Source of the DNA: UBA9620 sp965220695
Lineage (GTDB): Bacteria; Acidobacteriota; Vicinamibacteria; Vicinamibacterales; UBA8438
NCBI GenBank assembly: GCA_965220695.1
Contig: OZ244838.1
Span: 2,294,001-2,358,000 of the forward strand
Direction: 5' to 3'
DNA length: 64,000 bases
A program made the translations under genes and the position numbers. Shown in pieces: positions 54,913 to 62,735 of this stretch; the stretch's first letter is position 1, and every line of letters starts with the position of its first letter. The notes below the pieces were generated by a model, which was given only the letters and a program-made list of their open reading frames with translations, had not been told where the DNA came from and ran no database searches.

Positions 54913-55419
54913 CTATCCTGCGGCCTCGGCCGCGAGCCGTTCGAAGATCGGCACGAGCCGCGCCAGCGTCCGCGGCGGCGTCTCGGGCATGACCCGCGTC
55001 TCGCCGACCACCGTCATGAAGTTGGTGTCGCCCTCCCACCGCGGCACCACGTGCATGTGCAGGTGCCCGGGCACCCCGGCGCCGGCCGGGCGCCCCACAT
55101 TCATCCCGATGTTCATCCCGTGCGGTCGATAGGCCTCGGTCAACGCCATCTCCGCGCGCCGAATCAGAATCATCAGCTCTGCCAACTCCTCCGGCGTCGC
55201 GTCGGCCAACGACCCGATATGCCGATTGGGCACCACCATCACGTGACCGTTGTTGTACGGATAGAGATTGAGTACGACGAAACAGCGGGCGCCCCGCGTC
55301 ACGAGCAGCGATTCCGGCGGTGTCTCGCCGGACTTGGTGCAGAATATGCACCCGTCACGCGCTGCGCCGGCGGCGCCGTTCACGTAGTCGAGTCTCCAGG
55401 GCGACCAGAGTCGTTCCAC
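54913..55419 (-). CDS. HIT-family nucleotide hydrolase/phosphorylase
   Basis: A 168-residue HIT protein with the catalytic HLHMHVVPRW histidine triad motif and an N-terminal CIFC zinc-type pair. It resembles the mycobacterial Ap4A phosphorylase-type HIT proteins (VLNLYPYNNGHVMVVPNRHI). The GTG at 55419 begins VERLWSPWRLDYV, the conserved start, 12 bases after the HU-like gene; a longer ATG start at 55476 inside that gene is less likely. Confidence 0.88.
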   Translation of the reverse strand: MERLWSPWRLDYVNGAAGAARDGCIFCTKSGETPPESLLVTRGARCFVVLNLYPYNNGHVMVVPNRHIGSLADATPEELAELMILIRRAEMALTEAYRPHGMNIGMNVGRPAGAGVPGHLHMHVVPRWEGDTNFMTVVGETRVMPETPPRTLARLVPIFERLAAEAAG

Positions 55420-55430
55420 GCCGGGGACCG

Positions 55431-55775
55431 CTAGTCCCGCGCCAGACCGGGGTCCGGCGCCGTCGTGGAGGGCCACGACGACTCCGCGTCCGGCTCCGGC
55501 TCGCGGTTGATCAGTTCCTTGAGCTCCTTGCCCGGTTTGAAATAAGGGACTTTCTTGGGTGGCACGTCGACGCGATCGCCGGTCTTGGGATTCCGGCCTT
55601 TTCGCGGTTCACGCTGGCGCAGACGGAAGCTGCCGAACCCGCGCAACTCGATCTTTTCACCACGCCGCAACGCGGTGGTGATGCTCTGGAATACGGTGCC
55701 GACGATGACCTCGGCGTGTTTCTTCGTCAACTCGGCCACTTGCGACACTTCTTCGACGAGCGCCGCCTTCGTCAT
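55431..55775 (-). CDS. HU/IHF-type DNA-bending protein
   Basis: A 114-residue histone-like protein. It has MTKAALVEEVSQVAELTKKH (dimer helices), LRRGEKIELRGFGSFRLRQR, and the DNA-arm motif GRNPKTGDRVDVPPKKVPYFKPGKELKE. The PPKKVPYF arm and position after rpsA suggest the IHF beta-type subfamily. A short acidic C-terminal tail (EPEPDAESSW) is unusual. The start at 55775 has GGCGGGAG upstream. Confidence 0.9.
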   Translation of the reverse strand: MTKAALVEEVSQVAELTKKHAEVIVGTVFQSITTALRRGEKIELRGFGSFRLRQREPRKGRNPKTGDRVDVPPKKVPYFKPGKELKELINREPEPDAESSWPSTTAPDPGLARD

Positions 55776-55875
55776 GCTCCCGCCTTCCACCAGGTTCCCT
55801 CCAGACTGCAGACCCGCCATGCTTGCTCGTCACGCCGTGCAGTGGCCGGACGCGGCGACGATCGTGCGGGCGGTC
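55776..55875. other. Short gap beyond repeat F, no gene seen
   Basis: The remaining part of the 330-base gap between the HU-like gene and rpsA that the repeat F core does not cover. It contains the ribosome-binding region of the HU gene, but no recognised element otherwise. Confidence 0.3.
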
Positions 55876-56109
55876 GGCGCCCCGCGGAATTCAGCCTTCC
55901 CCGCGGAATTCTGCTGTTTCACGCTTAAACCCGCCGATCCGCGCGGACATCTGCGGATCGACGTTGCATCCCGCTGTGCGTCGTTGTTCCGGCTGACGAA
56001 CAGGGCAACCACAAGGGTTGCCCCTACAGGTATGCTCTCTCTTCTCGCCTTGCTCAGCGGGCGCATCGCCGATCTCGGTGCAACGCAAGGTTCTACCACG
56101 GGCTGCTAG
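55876..56109. repeat. Dispersed terminal-inverted repeat element, copy F
   Basis: An inverted-orientation copy of the long form. Its right edge on the plus strand, CACGGGCTGCTAGG, is the element end; on the minus strand it starts CTAGCAGCCCGTGGTAGAAC and supplies the rpsA stop codon. The interior matches copy C (AGAAGAG...CCTTGCTCA and the GAATTCCGCGGGG segments), and contains a nested 21-base hairpin. The other end is degraded. Confidence 0.75.
56003..56023. repeat. Perfect nested hairpin (GGGCAACC stem) in repeat F
   Basis: GGGCAACC and GGTTGCCC form an 8-bp perfect stem with a 5-base loop. The sequence with CCTAC extension (GGGTTGCCCCTAC) is a type seen widely in bacterial intergenic repeats; here it interrupts the copy C-like sequence. 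Confidence 0.8.
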
Positions 56110-57875
56110 GTCTGGTGCTTGAAGTGGTCGCCCAGCGTCACGTCCGGTGACCCGGACGCGCCGCCGTACGACTCCCAATCCGCCTCGTAGTCGTCGGACT
56201 TCAGCGCACGAATGCTGAGGCCGATTTTGCGTTCGGCGGGGCTGAGCTTGATGATCTTCATGCTCGTCACCTCGTCGACCTTCAACTCGACCCTGTCACG
56301 GCCACTTTCTTCGTCGAACTCCGACACGTGAATGAGCCCCTCGATGCCCTCGGCCAACTCGACAAAGGCGCCGAAGTTGGTAATGCGCACCACCTTGCCC
56401 TCGACTATCGAGCCGACGTGGTTGTGTTCGAAGAACTCATCCCAGATGTCCGTCGCCAACTGCTTCAACCCGAGCGACAGCCGCTGGTTGTCGGGGTCGA
56501 CGTTGAGCACCATCGCCTCGACCTCGTCACCCTTCTTGAGCACTTCCGACGGATGCTTCAGACGCTTGCTCCACGACATGTCCGAGATGTGAATCAGGCC
56601 GTCGATACCCTCCTCGACTTCGACGAACGCGCCGAACTCGGTGAGATTCCGCACTTTGCCGGTCAGGGTCGAGCCGATCGGATAGGTCTCTGCCAATCGG
56701 TGCCACGGGTTCGACTCGATCTGCTTGAGCCCCAGCGAGATGCGGCGCGCCTGCGGGTCGACGCCCAGCACCATCGATTCGACCGTGTCGCCCACGTTGA
56801 GCAGCTTCGACGGATGCTTGACGCGCTTGCTCCAGGACATCTCCGACACATGGATCAGCCCTTCGACGCCCGGCTCGAGTTCAATGAACGCCCCGTAGTC
56901 GGTCAGACTCACGACCTTCCCGTTCAGGCGCATGCCGATCTGGTAGCGCTCTTCGACCGCCGTCCACGGATCGGCGTGAAGCTGCTTGTAGCCGAGCGAC
57001 ACCCGCTCGGTCGCGCGATCGAACTTCAGCACCACGACGTCAGCTTCGTCGTTCACCTTGAACAACTCGGAGGGATGGGCGGCGCGGCCCCACGACATGT
57101 CGGTCACGTGCAACAGACCGTCGATCCCGCCGAGATCGATGAACGCTCCGTAGTCGGTGATGTTCTTGACCACGCCGCGCAACACCTTGCCTTCTTCCAG
57201 AGTGGCCAGCGTGTGCTTCTTTTTCTCGGCGTTCTCGTCCTCGAGCAGTACCTTGCGCGACAGCACGATGTTGCCGCGCTTCTTGTTCACCTTGATGACC
57301 CGCATACGCAGTTCCTGACCGCGCAGCGCGTCGAGGTTGCGCACCGGACGCACGTCGACCTGCGAGCCGGGCAGGAAGGCGCGCACACCGATGTCGACCG
57401 CCAAGCCCCCCTTGATCCGTTCGATGACGCGGCCGAGCACGACCTTGCGTTCTTCGTACGCCTTCTCGACCTCGTCCCAGATCTTCATCTTCTCGGCCTT
57501 CTCGCGCGAAAGCACGACATGGCCGTCCCGGTCTTCGGTGCGTTCGAGCAACACGTCGACCGTGTCCCCGGGCTGCACGGTGCACTGGCCCTGCTCGTCG
57601 AGAAACTCCTGAACGGAGATCATCCCTTCGGACTTGTATCCGACATCGACCACCACGTCCGACGACGACACCTTCAACACGGTGCCCTTGATAACTTCGC
57701 CCTCGGCGATGTTACGGAAGCTGCCCTCATAGAGCTTGAGCAACTGTTCGTACTCCTCACGACCGGATCGCTCGTCGTCGTCATCCTCGTCGCGACGCGC
57801 GAGAATCGTCATGGGAGCTGGTCGCGCGGCCCTCTCCGGTTCCGCGACCTTGTCGAAGTCGTCTACCTTCATCAT
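56106..57875 (-). CDS. rpsA: 30S ribosomal protein S1
   Basis: A 589-residue S1 with six OB-fold S1 domains. Each begins with a G.V..I..YGAFV-type strand: ITDYGAFIDLGGIDGLLHVT, LTDYGAFIELEPGVEGLIHV, LTEFGAFVEVEEGIDGLIHI, ITNFGAFVELAEGIEGLIHV, plus two more degenerate N-terminal ones. S1 binds mRNA for initiation. The ATG at 57875 has GGAGGAGG upstream. The TAG stop comes from the adjoining repeat F, so the last residues (HFKHQT) sit directly against it. Confidence 0.95.
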   Translation of the reverse strand: MMKVDDFDKVAEPERAARPAPMTILARRDEDDDDERSGREEYEQLLKLYEGSFRNIAEGEVIKGTVLKVSSSDVVVDVGYKSEGMISVQEFLDEQGQCTVQPGDTVDVLLERTEDRDGHVVLSREKAEKMKIWDEVEKAYEERKVVLGRVIERIKGGLAVDIGVRAFLPGSQVDVRPVRNLDALRGQELRMRVIKVNKKRGNIVLSRKVLLEDENAEKKKHTLATLEEGKVLRGVVKNITDYGAFIDLGGIDGLLHVTDMSWGRAAHPSELFKVNDEADVVVLKFDRATERVSLGYKQLHADPWTAVEERYQIGMRLNGKVVSLTDYGAFIELEPGVEGLIHVSEMSWSKRVKHPSKLLNVGDTVESMVLGVDPQARRISLGLKQIESNPWHRLAETYPIGSTLTGKVRNLTEFGAFVEVEEGIDGLIHISDMSWSKRLKHPSEVLKKGDEVEAMVLNVDPDNQRLSLGLKQLATDIWDEFFEHNHVGSIVEGKVVRITNFGAFVELAEGIEGLIHVSEFDEESGRDRVELKVDEVTSMKIIKLSPAERKIGLSIRALKSDDYEADWESYGGASGSPDVTLGDHFKHQT

Positions 57876-57999
57876 GGAACTGCCGATCCTCCTCCTGAAA
57901 TCCCTGCCCTTGGCGCCCGTGCGGCGGATACCAACCACGGCGGCCGGGTGTCGGTCGCCTGCCTCTGTCACATCTCCGCTGATAGGCGATAAGCCCTGG
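57876..57999 (-). promoter_or_regulatory. Long rpsA leader
   Basis: About 120 bases between the promoter at 58000 and the rpsA start, larger than a simple leader. S1 often represses its own translation through such leaders, so this may hold an autoregulatory structure, but none is resolved by eye. Confidence 0.35.
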
Positions 58000-58029
58000 A
58001 CTATACGCCAGTTATCGATACCCCGTCAA
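58000..58029 (-). promoter_or_regulatory. Sigma-70 promoter for rpsA
   Basis: On the minus strand TTGACG and TATAGT are separated by 18 bases in an AT-rich patch after the cmk stop. It would let rpsA be transcribed independently of cmk. Confidence 0.65.
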
Positions 58030-58047
58030 ATGCCGGCGGACCGGAAT

Positions 58048-58758
58048 TCACCGCTGCCGCGCCGGCCGCGGGACGCCGGCAAGCCGCGCATCGACGATGT
58101 CGAGCACCCGCTGCACCACTCGGTCCAGCGGCACACCGGTCGTGTCCACGAGCACCGCGTCCTGCGCCATCACCAGCGGCGAGCTTGTCCGGGTTCGATC
58201 CGATCGGTCGCGCGCTTCAAGCGCATTGGCGACGTCAGACAGCGCCGTCGCGGCGGTCCCGAGTCCGTGGGCCGGATCAGAGGCCCGGCGCGCAGCGCGC
58301 TCCTCGGGTGACGCGTCGAGAAAGATCTTCACATCGGCCTCCGGAAACACGGTGGTGCCGATGTCCCGTCCTTCCATGACGAGCGCGCCGGCGGCGGCAT
58401 AGGCACGCTGGCGTGCCACCAGCGCGTCACGCACGGCGGGCATGCGGGCCACGCTGGCCGCGGCCGCATCGATCTCCGGTGTTCGGATCGCGCGCGTCAC
58501 GTCGACCCCTCCGACCGTGACGACGCCGTCATCGACCGACAGTGGCACCTGTTGCGCCAGCGCACCCAGCGCGTGCTCGTCGTCGAGGGCCAGTTGCTCG
58601 TGCATCGCCATCCAGGCGACGGCGCGATACATCGCGCCGGTATCGATATGCCGGCATCTCAGTCTCTCGGCGATCGCCCGCGACACGCTGCCCTTGCCGG
58701 CGCCGGACGGCCCGTCGATGGCAATGACGGCCGCGCGCGGCGTGGTCCTGTCCGTCAC
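58048..58758 (-). CDS. cmk: Cytidylate kinase
   Basis: A 236-residue P-loop kinase that phosphorylates CMP/dCMP. The P-loop IDGPSGAGKGSVSRAI, the HIDTGAMYRAVAWMA substrate segment, VMEGRDIGTTVFPEADVKIF and the DRSDRTR lid segment are all present. The GTG at 58758 has GAGAGG upstream and begins VTDRTTPRA before the P-loop. The cmk-rpsA-HU order is conserved in many bacteria. Confidence 0.94.
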   Translation of the reverse strand: MTDRTTPRAAVIAIDGPSGAGKGSVSRAIAERLRCRHIDTGAMYRAVAWMAMHEQLALDDEHALGALAQQVPLSVDDGVVTVGGVDVTRAIRTPEIDAAAASVARMPAVRDALVARQRAYAAAGALVMEGRDIGTTVFPEADVKIFLDASPEERAARRASDPAHGLGTAATALSDVANALEARDRSDRTRTSSPLVMAQDAVLVDTTGVPLDRVVQRVLDIVDARLAGVPRPARQR

Positions 58759-58792
58759 GTCACACCTCTCGCGTGGGCGGCCGGCGCGGCGG

Positions 58793-59605
58793 TCACGCGC
58801 GCGTCCCCAGCGCGCCATCGTCCCGCCCCGTATCGCGCGCCACCGCCCTCCGCAGGACGGCCACCTCGCGAGGGGCCAAGTCTCGAAACCGGCCCGGTTT
58901 CAAGGCCTGATCCTGGATGGGACCGATCCGCACGCGGTGCAGGCGGACGACCGGGTGCCCGACCGCCTCGCACATCTGCCGCACCTGCCGCGTTCGCCCT
59001 TCGGTTATCGTAATCCGCACCAATGCCTGGTCGCCGCGCTGCCCGCGTCCGGCGGACACCAGGACCGCGACGGCCGGGGCGGTGCGCCGGCCGTCGAGCA
59101 ACACGCCGCGCGCGATGCGCTTCAAGGCACCGGCGTCAGGCACCCCCCGCACGCGGGCCTCGTATACGCGTTCAATCCCGTGCCGGGGATGGGTCAGCCG
59201 CGCGGCCAGATCCCCGTCGTTCGTCAATAACAGCAGTCCCTCGCTGTCGTAGTCGAGCCGCCCCACGGGATAGACGGACTCGCGCACACCGGCGAGATAG
59301 TCCATCACGGTGGGCCGCCGTTGCGGATCGTCGCGGGTCGTGACCACTCCGCGCGGCTTGTTGAGGAGCAGATACCGCCGCCGTCGCACCGCTCCGACAC
59401 GACGCCCGTCGACCCGGATATCGTCCACCTGCGGATCGGCACGCGTCCCGAGCCGCGAGACCACCACGCCGTCGACGGTGACCCGGCCTTCCCGGATCAG
59501 CGCCTCCGCCGCGCGCCGCGACGCGACCCCGGCCGCCGAGATGATTTTCTGCAGCCGGACACCGGCCGGTTGGGACACGTTCCGGGCAGCGTTCGGTTTG
59601 GTCAC
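58793..59605 (-). CDS. rRNA pseudouridine synthase (RluB/RsuA family)
   Basis: A 270-residue pseudouridine synthase with an N-terminal S4 RNA-binding domain (RLQKIISAAGVASRRAAEAL through VDGVVVSRLG) and the catalytic core. The catalytic aspartate lies in PVGRLDYDSEGLLLLTNDGD, followed by RQMCEAVGHPVVRLHRVRIG. The GTG at 59605 is just past the scpB stop; a longer ATG start inside scpB is rejected. It likely modifies 23S rRNA. Confidence 0.9.
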   Translation of the reverse strand: MTKPNAARNVSQPAGVRLQKIISAAGVASRRAAEALIREGRVTVDGVVVSRLGTRADPQVDDIRVDGRRVGAVRRRRYLLLNKPRGVVTTRDDPQRRPTVMDYLAGVRESVYPVGRLDYDSEGLLLLTNDGDLAARLTHPRHGIERVYEARVRGVPDAGALKRIARGVLLDGRRTAPAVAVLVSAGRGQRGDQALVRITITEGRTRQVRQMCEAVGHPVVRLHRVRIGPIQDQALKPGRFRDLAPREVAVLRRAVARDTGRDDGALGTRA

Positions 59606-59615
59606 GGGAGCCGGA

Positions 59616-60269
59616 TCACTGCGCGTGGGACGTGCCGCCGGCGCCGTCGCCTCCTGCGGCCGGCGCGCTGGCGGGGTCTGGTTCGCGGTCGAACGGCAGC
59701 GATTCGGGCGTCGGGCCCGGGTCGGCCAGCAACGGCGGCACGTCCATGCCGAGCGCCTCCGCCATCTCCTCGACCTTCGGCAGATCATCAAGATCGCTCA
59801 GCCCGAACTGGTTCAGGAACTTGCGTGTCGTGGCGTAGAGAAACGGCCGTCCCACGACCTGCTTGCGACCCACGACCTTGACCAGTTGCCGTTCGAGCAA
59901 GGTGCCGATGACACCGGAGGTGTTGACACCGCGAATCTCGGAAATCTCGGGACCGGTGATCGGCTGCTTGTAGGCGATGACCGCCAGCGTCTCGAGCGCC
60001 TGCACCGACAATCGCTGTTTCGAGTGCTCATGAAACAGACGGCGGACCCACTCGTGCAACTCGGGCCGGGTGCAGAACTGATAGCCGCCCGCGACCTCCA
60101 CCATTTGCAGACCGCCCCGCTGCTCGTAGTCTGCCCGAACCGCGGCGATCGCACGCTCGACGTCTTCGCGCGGCTCGTCTTCGAGCAACCGGAACAGGGT
60201 CTGCGGCGAGAGCGGGTCGGGCGACGCGAAGATGAGCGCCTCGATGATCGGTTTCAGCTCGTCGCACAC
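59616..60269 (-). CDS. scpB: Segregation and condensation protein B
   Basis: A 217-residue winged-helix kleisin-interacting protein of the SMC complex. It contains ALIFASPDPLSPQTLFRLLE, QVVGRPFLYATTRKFLNQFG and LETLAVIAYKQPITGPEISE, all diagnostic. A low-complexity Pro/Gly tail ends it. It follows scpA by 19 bases. Confidence 0.93.
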   Translation of the reverse strand: MCDELKPIIEALIFASPDPLSPQTLFRLLEDEPREDVERAIAAVRADYEQRGGLQMVEVAGGYQFCTRPELHEWVRRLFHEHSKQRLSVQALETLAVIAYKQPITGPEISEIRGVNTSGVIGTLLERQLVKVVGRKQVVGRPFLYATTRKFLNQFGLSDLDDLPKVEEMAEALGMDVPPLLADPGPTPESLPFDREPDPASAPAAGGDGAGGTSHAQ

Positions 60270-60288
60270 CGGAACTCTCCTGCAGGCG

Positions 60289-61080
60289 TCACGCCTCGGG
60301 TTGTGCGGCGTCCTCGGGACGCTCGCGCCGATACACCCGCATCTGGGCGAACGCGTCAGACTGGAACACCCGGATCAGCCTCAGCCGTATCATCTCGAGC
60401 AGCGCCAGGAACGTGGTGATCAGCTCGCCGCGGCTACCCGCCTCATCGAACAGGTCTTCGAACCCGCACGACCCGGTCGCGGCGAGCTGCTCCATCAACT
60501 GCCGGCTGCGAGTCTCGATCGACATCTCGTCACCGGGAAGCTCGAAATCGGGACGCGCGCGGGCCCGTTTGATCACCGATTGAAACGCCTGCAACAGACC
60601 GAACAGGTCGACCTCGAGCTCGCGCTCGAACGGCTCGCCGGCAAAGTCGCCCAAGCGCTCCTCCGGCACCCGCCACTGGGCGCTGCGCACCGTCTCGCGT
60701 TCGTGCAACAGTTCGGCGGCCGTCTTGAATTTCTGGTGTTCCAACAACCGCCGCACCAGGGCGTCGCGCGGATCCTCGATCTCCCCATCCTGCTCGGCCT
60801 CGTCCTCGATGCGCGGCACAAGGGTGCGGGCCTTGATGTGAATGAGCGTGGCCGCCATCACCAGGAACTCGCCCGCGACGTCCAGGTCGAGTTCGGTCAT
60901 CAAGTCGAGATAGTCGAGATACTGGCGCGTGATGAGCACGATGGGAATGTCGTATACGTCGACTTCGTGCTTCTTGATCAGGTGCAGCAGGAGATCCAGC
61001 GGCCCCTCGAAGTTCTCGAGCTTGATCGGGTAGTCCTCGAGCACCGATTCGAAGTCGGCGTGATCGTGAATCTCGGACAT
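60289..61080 (-). CDS. scpA: Segregation and condensation protein A
   Basis: A 263-residue kleisin that bridges the SMC heads. The N-terminal FEGPLDLLLHLIKKHEVDVY segment and the DVAGEFLVMAATLIHIKART region are typical, as is the winged-helix C-terminus. Its start is four bases after the trpS stop, and scpB follows, the normal partner order. Confidence 0.94.
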   Translation of the reverse strand: MSEIHDHADFESVLEDYPIKLENFEGPLDLLLHLIKKHEVDVYDIPIVLITRQYLDYLDLMTELDLDVAGEFLVMAATLIHIKARTLVPRIEDEAEQDGEIEDPRDALVRRLLEHQKFKTAAELLHERETVRSAQWRVPEERLGDFAGEPFERELEVDLFGLLQAFQSVIKRARARPDFELPGDEMSIETRSRQLMEQLAATGSCGFEDLFDEAGSRGELITTFLALLEMIRLRLIRVFQSDAFAQMRVYRRERPEDAAQPEA

Positions 61081-61084
61081 GACG

Positions 61085-62086
61085 TCAATAGCTGAGCCGC
61101 ACCGCCTCGCGCACCTGCGTCATCGTCTCCCGCGCGGTCCGCCGGGCCGTGCTCGACCCGTCCATGAGGATCTCCCTGATCCGCTCAGGCCGCGCGAGCA
61201 ACTCCGCCCGCCGCGCGCGCATCGGATCGAGCATGGCATTGACGGCTCTCGCCAGCTTCTGCTTGACCTCGACGTCGCCCACCGCACCGGCCCGATAGCG
61301 GGTCTTCAGGTCGTCGACCTCGGCCCGGTCGGTGTTGAACGCGTCGTGATACATGAACACGGGATTGCCTTCCACCGTCCCCGGAATGTCGGCGCGGATC
61401 CGTTTCGGATCCGTGTACATGCGCATGACCTTCTTCGTGACGACGGCGGCGTCGTCGGACAGGTCGATGGTGTTCGCGTAGCTCTTGCTCATCTTCCGGT
61501 TGTCGAGACCGGGCAACCGGGGAAACCTGGTCAACAACGGCTGCGGCTCGGGAAACAGCTCGCCGAAGAACCCGCGGAAGCGCCGCACCACCTCGCGGAT
61601 CAGCTCGAGGTGCGGCACCTGATCTTCACCCACCGGCACGAACTGCGCCTTGTAGATGACGACGTCCGCGCCCTGGAGCAGCGGGTAGCCGAGGAACCCG
61701 ACGCTCGAGAGATCCTTCTCGGCCAGGTGTTCCATCTGCTCCTTGTAGGTCGGCACACGCTCCAACCAGGGAATCGGTGTCACCATGGAGAGCAGAAGAT
61801 ACAACTCCGCATGCTCGGGCACGAGCGATTGTATGAACAACGTGCTCCGATCGGGGTCGATTCCGGCGGCGATCCAGTCGGCCACATTGTCGTACGCGTG
61901 TGCAGTCAGCGACTCGGTGCCGGCGTACTCGCTGGTCAGCGCGTGCCAGTCGGCCACGAAATACATGCAGTCGTAATCTGCCTGGAGATCGGTCCACTTG
62001 CGGAGCGCGCCGACGAGATGGCCGAGATGCAGCTTGCCGGTTGGACGCATGCCGGAGACGACGCGTGGCTTCACGGTAACAACCAC
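61085..62086 (-). CDS. trpS: Tryptophanyl-tRNA synthetase
   Basis: A 333-residue class I synthetase. The HIGH motif is SGMRPTGKLHLGHLVGALRK, and the KMSKS-type loop is NRKMSKSYANTIDLSDDAAV. Its start overlaps the M50 peptidase stop by 16 bases. Length is typical for the bacterial enzyme. Confidence 0.95.
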   Translation of the reverse strand: MVVTVKPRVVSGMRPTGKLHLGHLVGALRKWTDLQADYDCMYFVADWHALTSEYAGTESLTAHAYDNVADWIAAGIDPDRSTLFIQSLVPEHAELYLLLSMVTPIPWLERVPTYKEQMEHLAEKDLSSVGFLGYPLLQGADVVIYKAQFVPVGEDQVPHLELIREVVRRFRGFFGELFPEPQPLLTRFPRLPGLDNRKMSKSYANTIDLSDDAAVVTKKVMRMYTDPKRIRADIPGTVEGNPVFMYHDAFNTDRAEVDDLKTRYRAGAVGDVEVKQKLARAVNAMLDPMRARRAELLARPERIREILMDGSSTARRTARETMTQVREAVRLSY

Positions 62087-62706
62087 CCCATGAGAAAGGA
62101 CAGCGGCGGACCGATCAGGCGGTACAGCCAGCCGGTCGCCATGAGGACGATGAGGATGACGAAGCCGTACGGCCGGATCAGCCGATCATAGCTTGCCGCG
62201 GCAGACTCCGGCAGCATCCCCGCCAGGACGTTCCCGCCGTCGAGCGGCGGAATCGGCAACATGTTGAAGACCGCCAGCAGCAGATTCAACTGCAGCATGG
62301 CGAACCCGACCGTCGCCATGGCCCCCGGCAGTCCTTCGGACGCGCCAAGCCCGCCCGGTACCGCGCCGAGGAGCAACGACGCGGCGATGGCCAGCAGGAT
62401 GTTGCTGGCAGGTCCGGCCGCGGCGATCATCAGGAAATCTCGGCGAAAGTGCTGCAGGTTGGCCGGGTTGACCGGGACCGGCTTGGCCCACCCGAAAACG
62501 AATCCGCCCGCCAGCAATCCGAGCAACGGCAGCAGCACGGTGCCGATTGGGTCGATATGTACGACCGGGTTCAGCGAGATGCGCCCCAGCCGCCGGGCGG
62601 TCGGGTCCCCGTACCAGTCCGCGGTCACGGCGTGCGCCGTTTCGTGGACCGTCAGCGAGAAGAGCAGAACGGAGAGGATGATGAGGCTCTGGCCGATATC
62701 TGGCAA
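62071..62706 (-). CDS. Site-2 protease-like M50 membrane peptidase
   Basis: A 211-residue multi-pass zinc protease. The HExxH motif is in SLTVHETAHAVTADWYGDPT, and the second metal-ligand motif is in FNMLPIPPLDGGNVLAGML. It has five or six hydrophobic segments, and is the short rhomboid-like/site-2 form without a PDZ domain. The substrate is unknown. It sits between uvrC and trpS in a minus-strand operon. Confidence 0.9.
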   Translation of the reverse strand: MPDIGQSLIILSVLLFSLTVHETAHAVTADWYGDPTARRLGRISLNPVVHIDPIGTVLLPLLGLLAGGFVFGWAKPVPVNPANLQHFRRDFLMIAAAGPASNILLAIAASLLLGAVPGGLGASEGLPGAMATVGFAMLQLNLLLAVFNMLPIPPLDGGNVLAGMLPESAAASYDRLIRPYGFVILIVLMATGWLYRLIGPPLSFLMGWLLP

Positions 62707-62735
62707 GTCGCACCAGCATACGGGTACCGGACAGG

